DNA from: Ferruginibacter sp.
GTDB taxonomy: Bacteria; Bacteroidota; Bacteroidia; Chitinophagales; Chitinophagaceae
DNA length: 22,391 bases
Direction of reading: 5' to 3'
NCBI GenBank assembly: GCA_030831725.1
Contig: JAURKN010000208.1
Location: forward strand, 1 to 22,391
Part shown: in pieces, positions 7,969-15,068 of the stretch
Position numbering within the stretch: the stretch's first letter is position 1
Layout of the letters: every line of letters begins with the position of its first letter
Program-made: the position numbers and the translations under genes
Notes under the pieces: generated by a model
The model's input: the letters and a program-made list of their open reading frames with translations, nothing else
What the model was told of the DNA's origin: nothing
The model's database searches: none

Positions 7969-8685
7969 TTAATCTTCGTTTCTGCTAAGTGCATAGATAA
8001 CCAAACCGAAACCGATTTTGTTGATCGCATCAGCAATGTTGTACACGATATCCATCGCATGAGAAGCTGCAGCAGGATCTGCAACCAACTGTATTCCGAA
8101 CAAGCCACCTGGAGTACCCAAGATGTATCCCAAAGGATAAATAGCCCATCCTACAAGAACGAACCAAGCCAATACTCTTGTTGCTTTAGCAACTTGAGGA
8201 CCCGCATCTTGAGCCAACTTTGAAACTTCACCGAACCATACGAGGTAAGCGATGTAGAAGTAAGCAGCACCAGAAATGATACCCCACATAACACTATTGT
8301 CTCTGTCGATGGTTTCACCGAAATAACCGGTAACCAACATGACAAGTGATGCGAAGATCAACTTCCAAAGCAAACCGATTTTCGCACCGGCCTTCTTGGT
8401 AATCAAATAGAATTCAACACACATCAGAGGAACAGTGAGAATCCAGTCTACATATCTGAAAAACGTTGGAGAATCTCCTGTTTCCAGATTGTAACCACGC
8501 ATGTAATAGTAATGCACGGCAGCAATGAAAGTAATCAGTCCGGATACGAGTACTGATGTTCTCCATTTCTGGCTGGTGTTACCCAATTCGAAAAAGAAAA
8601 ACACCGATGCGGCCATCATAGCCATTGTTCCGATAAAAAACGTAAATGCTACGTAGTTATCGCTTGCGATTTTTAAATGTTCCAT
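7969..8685 (-). CDS. Proteorhodopsin, light-driven proton pump
   Basis: This is a seven-helix type-1 rhodopsin of 238 residues. Helix C carries Arg77, Asp80 (proton acceptor), Thr84 and Glu91 (proton donor), the DTE pattern of outward proton pumps. His58 on helix B matches the His that pairs with the acceptor in proteorhodopsin, and Lys223 in helix G (DAINKIGFG) is the retinal Schiff-base lysine. The position that tunes colour (GPR residue 105) is Met88, the usual green-absorbing state in Bacteroidota. Gly135 aligns with, or next to, the GPR Phe152 position that in carotenoid-binding pumps is a small residue. The gene follows the crtY-blh fusion that makes its retinal, and has its own downstream terminator. 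No sodium-pump (NDQ) or chloride-pump motif is present. Confidence 0.97.
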   Translation of the reverse strand: MEHLKIASDNYVAFTFFIGTMAMMAASVFFFFELGNTSQKWRTSVLVSGLITFIAAVHYYYMRGYNLETGDSPTFFRYVDWILTVPLMCVEFYLITKKAGAKIGLLWKLIFASLVMLVTGYFGETIDRDNSVMWGIISGAAYFYIAYLVWFGEVSKLAQDAGPQVAKATRVLAWFVLVGWAIYPLGYILGTPGGLFGIQLVADPAAASHAMDIVYNIADAINKIGFGLVIYALSRNED

Positions 8686-8845
8686 GATAAAAAAGATTTG
8701 TTGACCCTACTCTTATGGATTTTCAGAAGACTCCCCGTTTTTTTGATTGGTTTCTGGTCTCCAATGTTATTTAAACAACCCAAATTGGGTTTTGTTCTTT
8801 TGTTAGAAAGAAATTTTATTATTTTGTTAAATTTACTTTTTTTGT
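8686..8845. other. AT-rich leader between crtY-blh and the rhodopsin gene
   Basis: The 160-base gap is long enough for a separate rhodopsin promoter. On the minus strand TAACATTG (8769-8762) matches TAnnTTTG at seven of eight positions, without a well spaced -33 element. The inverted repeat at 8777-8791 lies just upstream of it. No Shine-Dalgarno sequence precedes the rhodopsin ATG; the nearby bases are A/T-rich. Confidence 0.35.
8777..8791. repeat. Short perfect inverted repeat upstream of rhodopsin, possible operator
   Basis: AACCCAA and TTGGGTT flank a single A. The palindrome is 92 bases upstream of the rhodopsin start codon and just upstream of a weak -7-like element. It has no following T tract on either strand, so it is not a terminator. 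Operator function is inference only. Confidence 0.35.
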
Positions 8846-10879
8846 TTAAAATTTATTATAATTTTTTTTATAAAACTTTGACATTTGAAGAACATGTGGA
8901 AAACTGATACAAGAAATAAAAACAAAAAACAGGGTTATCCAATTGATGTTACTGGTTGAAAACCAATTGTTTCGAATGCCCAACAAGGCGACTCCGAACA
9001 ACAAAAAAGCGGCTAGGGTGAAAGGCAGGGCTTTTACAAACAAAGATTTATCGTCCGTACCGAGTCCCTTTTTCAAATGAACCCACCCATTGATACTGTG
9101 TTGCCCAATAAAATACAAGCCAAAAGCACTTATAAGCGGGAGTTGCGTTCCAATGGCTAATGTGCTGATGCTCAACACCATAGCGGTTCGTTTTTCCAAA
9201 AACCCCCAGATTATCGCAATTGATGCTATCAATAGGGCGATGTTTTTTCCCACCCGCTCCGATAATCCCACAGAAATGAAATGAAGCTGCTCAAAAACCA
9301 TATTCGTCTCAGTCATATGACCAAGCAGGATGACGGAGAACAAAACAACACCCCATATCCAGTTTTTCTCGCTCCCTTTAGTGCCCATTTTCCACTCTTG
9401 CATATCCGTTTGCCCAAAATGCCAGATTGAATAGATCAGAAAAAAAACGATGGCCACATAAGAGAATGTCAACCAAACCATTAAACAAAAAAACGCGGCT
9501 CCTAAATAACGAACCAAGAATCCCATATCCGGACGCGCATGCAAAGAGTCTTTTTCCAAAAGATGGTCGACTGCACCATGCGGAATACCAACCAAAAGTA
9601 AACCCAAAAAAAACAGCCCATACTGAACAAACATGAATAAATCCGGGAAAAAGGTGTCCATCATCCACAAAAAAAGCGAGATCAAAAACAACAGCACCGG
9701 CACCATCACTTTCTTCCCTTTTACAAAAACGTCAAAACAGAATGCCTGTATAAAAGGAAATATCGGCAGAGAAAGCAAAATCCGGAGGTCTTGAAAAAAA
9801 CTTGTTTTTTCTTCAAGAAAAGTCAACACATTTTTAGTATTGTTCTGTTTGAATAAAGTCTGAAATATCTTGCTCCCATATTGGGGTTTAAAACTGAGAA
9901 TCAACAACAGCAACCTATCGTAAAAGCGAAAACGTGACGGAGATTCGATACTTACGGGTTTGTTTTCTTTTTGTAAAGATTCACACTGTTTTTCAGCATG
10001 CAAAAACATGTTTTTAAAGGCATATCCCGTGCTAGGCTTTATGGCTCCGGCTCTTCCACCAATAGAGATTAATCCCGGAAAATCGTCGTTTCTTGTTGCG
10101 ACATTGCTCATTGGAATGCACCCGATCTCAATATCTAAGATATTGTAGGTGCCGAATCGTTCCAGTATGTATTTGTTGAGTAGGGGTTTGGCTTCTTCCG
10201 GTTGAATTGGGTTTTTGCCAAAACGTGTCAACTCCACCAGCATTTTATTCTCACTATAAGGCAATACATATACAAATTGAGTGTGCCCCTGTTGATCAAC
10301 GCAAAAATCCATCAGGTCGATCGCATTGGGATCCACAGTGTTTCCTTCCAACGAAATCACATAGCCCACAAAGGACTGTAACAAATGTGACTCGTTATTT
10401 TTTTGAGGAAGATAGGTTGGTGGACGGCTGTCAAATACCTGTTTCGATATCCATTCCTGTTTGTCTGTGACCACATGTACTCCTCGCTCCGTATCATTCA
10501 CCGTCAAAACAGTTTCCTGCAACTGTTCAATACCATGCGCAACCAAAATCCGACGCGTTTCCTCATAAAGTCTCAAACTTGAAATTTGCATGTATGTCAT
10601 CGGAGTCAACGTCTCCGGCTTGCTGCGATTCACGCTCACCTTGCTCCAGCGATAATCAATCAGCTTGTCGCAGGCACTCGTTATTGCCTCTTCGGGGGTT
10701 GCCCAAAAACAATAGGTCTTATCATTGATTTTTTTCGTGTCGGGGTCTAAAACAATACATTTTTTCCCCTTCAAAAGCCCGCGCCGCTGCAGACTCATCA
10801 GCATGAGTGTTGCCGATGCTCCGGCACCTATAAAAAGATAATCCAACAACTCACCATTGCCATGTTTCAAGTTGGTCAT
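8846..10879 (-). CDS. crtY-blh: Fused lycopene beta-cyclase (CrtY) and beta-carotene 15,15'-dioxygenase (Brp/Blh)
   Basis: One frame of 677 residues encodes two consecutive enzymes of retinal synthesis. Residues 1-385 are a CrtY-type lycopene cyclase: the dinucleotide-binding GAGASA at 18-23, the acidic residue of the second strand at about Asp45, the LVELTRF segment at 214-220 in place of the usual FxExT-type motif, and the conserved GGRAGAIKPSTGYAF at 274-288. Residues 392-677 are a multi-helix Brp/Blh dioxygenase with the expected iron-ligand histidines: PHGAVDH at 433-439, HFGQTD at 487-492, GQHSINGWVH at 592-601 and PHV at 661-663. The join at about 386-392 is at the natural end of one domain and start of the other. 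Met392 could be an internal start but no separate signal is seen. In other Bacteroidota these are normally two genes. The rhodopsin follows 160 bases later. Confidence 0.95.
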   Translation of the reverse strand: MTNLKHGNGELLDYLFIGAGASATLMLMSLQRRGLLKGKKCIVLDPDTKKINDKTYCFWATPEEAITSACDKLIDYRWSKVSVNRSKPETLTPMTYMQISSLRLYEETRRILVAHGIEQLQETVLTVNDTERGVHVVTDKQEWISKQVFDSRPPTYLPQKNNESHLLQSFVGYVISLEGNTVDPNAIDLMDFCVDQQGHTQFVYVLPYSENKMLVELTRFGKNPIQPEEAKPLLNKYILERFGTYNILDIEIGCIPMSNVATRNDDFPGLISIGGRAGAIKPSTGYAFKNMFLHAEKQCESLQKENKPVSIESPSRFRFYDRLLLLILSFKPQYGSKIFQTLFKQNNTKNVLTFLEEKTSFFQDLRILLSLPIFPFIQAFCFDVFVKGKKVMVPVLLFLISLFLWMMDTFFPDLFMFVQYGLFFLGLLLVGIPHGAVDHLLEKDSLHARPDMGFLVRYLGAAFFCLMVWLTFSYVAIVFFLIYSIWHFGQTDMQEWKMGTKGSEKNWIWGVVLFSVILLGHMTETNMVFEQLHFISVGLSERVGKNIALLIASIAIIWGFLEKRTAMVLSISTLAIGTQLPLISAFGLYFIGQHSINGWVHLKKGLGTDDKSLFVKALPFTLAAFLLFGVALLGIRNNWFSTSNINWITLFFVFISCISFPHVLQMSKFYKKNYNKF

Positions 10880-10929
10880 CTTATATAATGATGATTAGGT
10901 TGATCGAAGTCCCCGGAATCCTGCGAATC

Positions 10930-10958
10930 CCAAACAACAGAATTTGAAAATTGTTTGG
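10930..10958. repeat. Inverted repeat upstream of the crtY-blh gene
   Basis: CCAAACAA (10930-10937) and TTGTTTGG (10951-10958) form perfect 8-base arms around a 13-base spacer, 51 bases before the start codon. There is no T tract, so it is more like an operator or a leader hairpin than a terminator. The rest of the gap (10880-11040) shows no exact promoter element. Confidence 0.35.
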
Positions 10959-11040
10959 TTTGTGAAACCTTTTCAATCAAAATCAGAAAGAAAAGACTAC
11001 AAATTAGTCTGGTTTAAGGTAAAAGTTTGGGGAAATGATC

Positions 11041-11325
11041 TTATTGATATGCTTTCAACTCCTTATCTAACACAAAAGTGCCAAAAGGAATAACAGACAA
11101 GGCAAAGGCCTTAAGCAACCAGAGGTGTCCTTTTTCCATAGCCGACATCGCCGACCATGCCAATAAAATGAATGAAACAAAAAGCACTCCATGTAACATC
11201 CCGGTAAATTGAACCGCTTGTGGAATATCAAACATGTATTTCAATGGCATAGCGATGCCAAGCAACACCAAGAAGGAAATCCCTTCCGCCATAGCTACAA
11301 TCCTGAATAGTTTAATTGTTTTCAT
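11041..11325 (-). CDS. DUF3817 small membrane protein
   Basis: A 94-residue protein with three hydrophobic helices (about 14-30, 38-57 and 69-86) and the features of DUF3817: a FRIVAMAEGISFLVLLGIAM opening, MPLKY, a conserved His in MLHGVLF, and the SVIPFGTFVLDKELK end. The family occurs widely, often as a stand-alone membrane protein, and has no established function. It lies 76 bases after mqnC and 161 bases before crtY-blh on the same strand, so it may be co-transcribed with either. Nothing in the sequence links it mechanistically to retinal or menaquinone synthesis. Confidence 0.87.
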   Translation of the reverse strand: MKTIKLFRIVAMAEGISFLVLLGIAMPLKYMFDIPQAVQFTGMLHGVLFVSFILLAWSAMSAMEKGHLWLLKAFALSVIPFGTFVLDKELKAYQ

Positions 11326-11401
11326 TTCTCAAAGATTGGGTTTTGATAGATTCTCGCATCTCATCAACCTATTAACAGCGGTAAACTAAATACGCTTTTC
11401 T

Positions 11402-12523
11402 TTAGTAATCAATCACCTGCTCTTCCATCACCGGCATCTCTCTCCAACCATATTGCTGGTTTCTCAACTGAGGCTCGAATCCTGCCTCACGAATCGCGTC
11501 TTGTATGGTTCTGCTGGTAAATCGATGTGGAGCTCCTGCTGCACTCACCACATTCTCTTCTATCATGATGCTGCCAAAATCGTTGGCTCCTGCATGCAGA
11601 CAAATCTGCGCAACCGATTTTCCAACTGTCAGCCAGCTTGCCTGTATGTTCAATACATTCGGCAACATGATTCTGCTGATGGCGATCATTCTGATATATT
11701 CTTCCGACGTGGTCAGGTTTTGAACACCTCGTATTTTCGCTAAAAGCGTGTCCACATCCTGGAAAGTCCAGGGTATGAATGCCAAAAATCCTTTTGATGT
11801 TTCGGGTTTTCTTGACTGTACCTCTCTGATTTTGACGAGATGCTCAAATCTTTCCTCCAGCGTTTCAACATGTCCGAACATCATGGTAGCAGATGTCGTG
11901 ATATCCAGTTTGTGCGCCTCATGCATGATGTCGAGCCATTCTTGCGCCCCGCATTTTCCCTTGCTGATCAATCGTCTTACCCTATCCGTTAGTATTTCAG
12001 CTCCTGCTCCCGGCAGACTGTCCATTCCCGCTTCTTTCAAAGCTTTCAGCACTTCGTGATGCGTGCTTTTTTCAAGCTTTGTGATATGTGCGATTTCCGG
12101 TGGCCCGAGGGTGTGAAGTTTGATGTTGGGATACATCTGCTTCAATTCCCTGAATAGATTCACATAAAAAGACAATCCCAGTTCGGGGTGATGTCCTCCC
12201 TGCAAAAGCAATTGATCACCACCATATTTTATGGTTTCTTCAATCTTCTTCTTGTACGTTTCAATATCAGTTATATACGCGTCCTTATGACCGGGAATGC
12301 GATAGAAATTACAGAATTTACAATTGGCCAAACACACATTCGTAGTGTTCACGTTGCGATCGATCTGCCAGGTCACTTTACCATGTGGCACTTGTTTTTT
12401 TCTTAGCTCATCAGCCACATACATCAACTCCGTCAACGGGGCTTCCTTAAACAAGAACAAGCCTTCTTCCACACTCAAAAACTCCATTTCCAACGCCTTG
12501 TTCAACAAAATGTCTTTTTCCAT
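11402..12523 (-). CDS. mqnC: Cyclic dehypoxanthinyl futalosine synthase (radical SAM, menaquinone synthesis)
   Basis: The 373-residue protein has the radical-SAM cluster motif CLANCKFC at Cys64, Cys68 and Cys71, followed by a TIM-barrel core, and near the C-terminus the MqnC-typical HAGANDFGSIMIEENVVSAAG segment with the nearby HRF. MqnC cyclises dehypoxanthine futalosine in the futalosine route to menaquinone. Length is normal for the family. It is the first minus-strand gene of the block that leads to the rhodopsin, and is divergent from the aspartic protease gene with 60 bases between the starts. The menaquinone it supports is the likely donor for alternative complex III at the left of the window. 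The related enzymes MqnE and HpnR-like proteins were considered; the C-terminal signature favours MqnC. Confidence 0.93.
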   Translation of the reverse strand: MEKDILLNKALEMEFLSVEEGLFLFKEAPLTELMYVADELRKKQVPHGKVTWQIDRNVNTTNVCLANCKFCNFYRIPGHKDAYITDIETYKKKIEETIKYGGDQLLLQGGHHPELGLSFYVNLFRELKQMYPNIKLHTLGPPEIAHITKLEKSTHHEVLKALKEAGMDSLPGAGAEILTDRVRRLISKGKCGAQEWLDIMHEAHKLDITTSATMMFGHVETLEERFEHLVKIREVQSRKPETSKGFLAFIPWTFQDVDTLLAKIRGVQNLTTSEEYIRMIAISRIMLPNVLNIQASWLTVGKSVAQICLHAGANDFGSIMIEENVVSAAGAPHRFTSRTIQDAIREAGFEPQLRNQQYGWREMPVMEEQVIDY

Positions 12524-12545
12524 CTCAATCGGTTTGTTATAGTAA

Positions 12546-12553
12546 CAAAATTA
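12546..12553 (-). promoter_or_regulatory. Putative -7 element of the mqnC promoter
   Basis: The minus-strand bases are TAATTTTG, an exact TAnnTTTG match ending 22 bases before the mqnC start codon. I do not see a well placed -33 TTG, so this is a weak call. The whole 12524-12583 gap is shared with the divergent aspartic protease gene. Confidence 0.35.
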
Positions 12554-12583
12554 AGCTCAATAGGTTGTAATTTGTTATCAGAG

Positions 12584-13765
12584 ATGAGAATGCTATTATT
12601 ATATCTTACAACATTCTGGGCAAGCAGTGTTTTTTGTCAGTTGAAAAAAGATGATGGAACTTCCTCCTATCTGGGTTCCACACCCTTTCAAACCTTGAGT
12701 GGTGGAGTGGTGATGGTAACGGGGACCCTTGATGGTTGGAGAGACAGTCTTCACTTCATCCTGGATACGGGCAGTGGCGGCATATCCATCGATTCTTCAA
12801 AAGCTTCTTCCATGGGATTCATCTCATCAGAAAGCATTCGCTTGTCTGGCATCGGAGGATTGAAAGAAACGTCAATGTCGAATCAACATACACTTCATCT
12901 GAATGGCATATCCACTTCCAATCTCAATTTCCATATATACGACTACCGTTTGCTTTCTTCCATTTATGGGGTGGAGATTGATGGTGTGATCGGTTATGCT
13001 TTTTTCTCTCGCTACATCATTCATCTCGACCACGAAAAAAACATCATGAGCATCTTCTCAAAAGGTCTTCATACCTATCCCAAAAAGGGTCGTTTCTTTC
13101 AAACCGGCTTGGGCGCCGTACCGACCTTTCCCATAGTCATTTCCGACAACACAACAACCAAACATCCATTCTATTTTGATTCCGGTGCGGGTTTGGCTGT
13201 TTTATTGAATGCTGACTATTGTTCCGATTCATCCATTTTCACAAATCAAAAAAAGCGTTTCACCACAAGAGCGGAAGGGGTTGGTGGAAAAAAGCGCATG
13301 CAGCTAACCACGCTGAAAAAATTCACTCTTGGTTCTTTTGTCTTCAGAGACGTTCCCACATACATATTCAATGATGAGTTTGGCGTAATCGGCTATCCAG
13401 CTCAAGGAGGATTGTTGGGCAATGAAATATTAAGACGGTTCAACATCATTCTGAATTACCAAGAAGACCTCATACATCTGACGCCGAATATTCACTACAA
13501 TGATCCTTTTGAATATGGGTATTCCGGGTTTTCGATGTTGGTGGAAGGAGAAGACGTGTTGGTTGAAGATGTGATTACAGATTCTCCGGCACATTCCAGC
13601 GGTTTACGCTCGGGTGATATCATCGTGGGAATCAATGGCGACTTTTCGGGTAACATTCAAATATATCGGACCATGATTCAAGAAACCGAAAAACCGGTGA
13701 AGCTGCTTGTGAAACGAAACAACGAGCTCCTGGAAATGTCATTCCGCCCAATTTCAATCCTTTAA
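12584..13765 (+). CDS. Exported retropepsin-like aspartic protease with C-terminal PDZ domain
   Basis: From the ATG at 12584 the protein has 393 residues; a TTG at 12572 is possible but less likely, and the ATG at 12590 gives an equally good signal peptide (MLLLYLTTFWASSVFCQ). There are two aspartic-protease half-domains: DTGSGG with Asp61, and DSGAGLA with Asp199, each preceded by a hydrophobic strand, plus the VEIDGVIGYAFF flap-adjacent segment typical of bacterial two-lobed family members. Residues about 310-393 form a PDZ domain with SSGLRSGDIIVGINGD as carboxylate-binding region. Secreted or periplasmic proteolysis is expected; substrates are unknown. It is followed by the M16 gene on the same strand after 61 bases. 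Confidence 0.87.
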   Translation: MRMLLLYLTTFWASSVFCQLKKDDGTSSYLGSTPFQTLSGGVVMVTGTLDGWRDSLHFILDTGSGGISIDSSKASSMGFISSESIRLSGIGGLKETSMSNQHTLHLNGISTSNLNFHIYDYRLLSSIYGVEIDGVIGYAFFSRYIIHLDHEKNIMSIFSKGLHTYPKKGRFFQTGLGAVPTFPIVISDNTTTKHPFYFDSGAGLAVLLNADYCSDSSIFTNQKKRFTTRAEGVGGKKRMQLTTLKKFTLGSFVFRDVPTYIFNDEFGVIGYPAQGGLLGNEILRRFNIILNYQEDLIHLTPNIHYNDPFEYGYSGFSMLVEGEDVLVEDVITDSPAHSSGLRSGDIIVGINGDFSGNIQIYRTMIQETEKPVKLLVKRNNELLEMSFRPISIL

Positions 13766-13814
13766 ATCGGTCTTGATTTTATTTTGGTTTTCCATTTATC
13801 TTCTCCCTCCATCG

Positions 13815-13822
13815 TACCTTTG
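13815..13822 (+). promoter_or_regulatory. Promoter -7 element directly before the M16 peptidase start
   Basis: TACCTTTG matches TAnnTTTG exactly and ends four bases before the ATG at 13827. With usual -7 spacing, transcription would begin at or next to that ATG, giving a leaderless or nearly leaderless message. A TTTTG at 13782-13786 is the nearest -33 candidate but is spaced rather far (28 bases). The element also argues against a start upstream of 13827. Confidence 0.5.
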
Positions 13823-13826
13823 CCAC

Positions 13827-15065
13827 ATGATACAATTTGAACAATGTACGCTTGATAATGGATTGAGGGTTTTGGTGCATACAGACAAAAGCACGCCCAT
13901 GGCTGTGGTCAATGTGTTGTATGATGTAGGGGCAAAAGACGAAAATCCTGAAAAAACTGGATTCGCCCATCTTTTTGAACATCTCATGTTTGGCGGCTCC
14001 ATCAATATTCCTTCTTACGACGAACCACTGCAAGTCGCAGGAGGAGAGAACAATGCCTTCACCACCAACGATCTCACCAATTATTACTGTCAACTTCCAG
14101 CCGACAATATCGAAACCGCATTTTGGTTGGAAAGCGACCGTATGCTGAGTCTGGCTTTTGGTAAAAAAAGTTTGGATGTGCAGCGCAAAGTAGTGTGTGA
14201 AGAGTTTAAAGAACACTATATCAACAAACCCTACGGCGATCTGTGGCACAAGATGCGGGAACTGGCTTACACCACACATCCGTATCGATGGATGACCATC
14301 GGCGCATCGTTGAAACATGTTGAAGATGCGACTCTCGAAGATGTAAAAGGGTTTTTCTTCAAACATTACACGCCTTGTAACGCCATCTTGGTTGTTGCGG
14401 GAAATGTTGAATTCAATACGGTAAAATCCCTTGCGGAAAAATGGTTTGGACCAATACCGGCAGGCGAAAGATACAATCGCATGTTGCCTATGGAACCGGA
14501 ACAAAAATCTGCAAGACGCCTTGAAGTAAAATCCGGAGTCCCGCTGGATGCACTTGTGAAATGCTGGCATATGTCTTCGCGTATGGATGATCGTTATTAT
14601 GCCTTCGATCTTATTTCCGACATTTTGAGCGGTGGTGGGTCTTCGCGTCTGTTTCAAAAACTTGTAAAAGAAAAACAGATGTTCAGCAGCATAGACTGCT
14701 ATCATTTCGGCAGTACCGATCCAGGCTTGATGACCATAGAAGGCAAAGTGGTTAAGGGTGTAGATATTCGTGAAGCGGAAAAAGCGTTGATGGAAGAGAT
14801 TCGTCATTTGCAACTTAATGGAATCAGCGAAACAGAGCTGGAAAAAGTAAAGAACAAAGCGGAAAGCGCCATGGCTTTTGAAGATATGAGTCTGATGAAT
14901 CGCGCTTCTAGTTTGGCGATGTATGAAAATTTGGGAGATGCAAACCTGATCAATACAGAGCTTTCGAAATACCAAGCTGTGACGGCAGAACAAATCAAGT
15001 CACAAAGCCAATGGTTGTTCCGGGATGAGAATTGCAGTACGATGTATTATTTAAGTGAAAACTAA
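13827..15065 (+). CDS. M16B zinc peptidase, catalytic member of a tandem pair
   Basis: I start at ATG 13827 rather than the in-frame ATG at 13773 because the protein then begins MIQFEQCTLDNGLRV as its homologues do, while the 18 residues before it are unlike the family and overlap a promoter element. The product has 412 residues. The inverted zinc motif HLFEH is at 48-52, and Glu129 is exactly 76 residues later, the HXXEH-X76-E spacing of mitochondrial processing peptidase-type enzymes. No signal peptide is visible, so it may act in the cytoplasm or be exported by another route. The next gene begins three bases after its stop and encodes the partner without catalytic residues. The pair likely forms a clamshell heterodimer that degrades peptides or unfolded segments. 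Confidence 0.93.
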   Translation: MIQFEQCTLDNGLRVLVHTDKSTPMAVVNVLYDVGAKDENPEKTGFAHLFEHLMFGGSINIPSYDEPLQVAGGENNAFTTNDLTNYYCQLPADNIETAFWLESDRMLSLAFGKKSLDVQRKVVCEEFKEHYINKPYGDLWHKMRELAYTTHPYRWMTIGASLKHVEDATLEDVKGFFFKHYTPCNAILVVAGNVEFNTVKSLAEKWFGPIPAGERYNRMLPMEPEQKSARRLEVKSGVPLDALVKCWHMSSRMDDRYYAFDLISDILSGGGSSRLFQKLVKEKQMFSSIDCYHFGSTDPGLMTIEGKVVKGVDIREAEKALMEEIRHLQLNGISETELEKVKNKAESAMAFEDMSLMNRASSLAMYENLGDANLINTELSKYQAVTAEQIKSQSQWLFRDENCSTMYYLSEN

Positions 15066-15068
15066 ACC

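Noticed and set aside
13773..13826. Upstream extension of the M16 gene to the ATG at 13773
   Set aside because: The extra 18 residues do not match the family and would overlap an exact TAnnTTTG element; the ATG at 13827 gives the family-typical N-terminus.
13779..14993. A long open frame (about 400 codons) on the minus strand opposite the catalytic M16 gene
   Set aside because: It mirrors the plus-strand gene, its translation is rich in Phe, His, Cys and Arg with no family resemblance, and the plus-strand protein has intact catalytic motifs.
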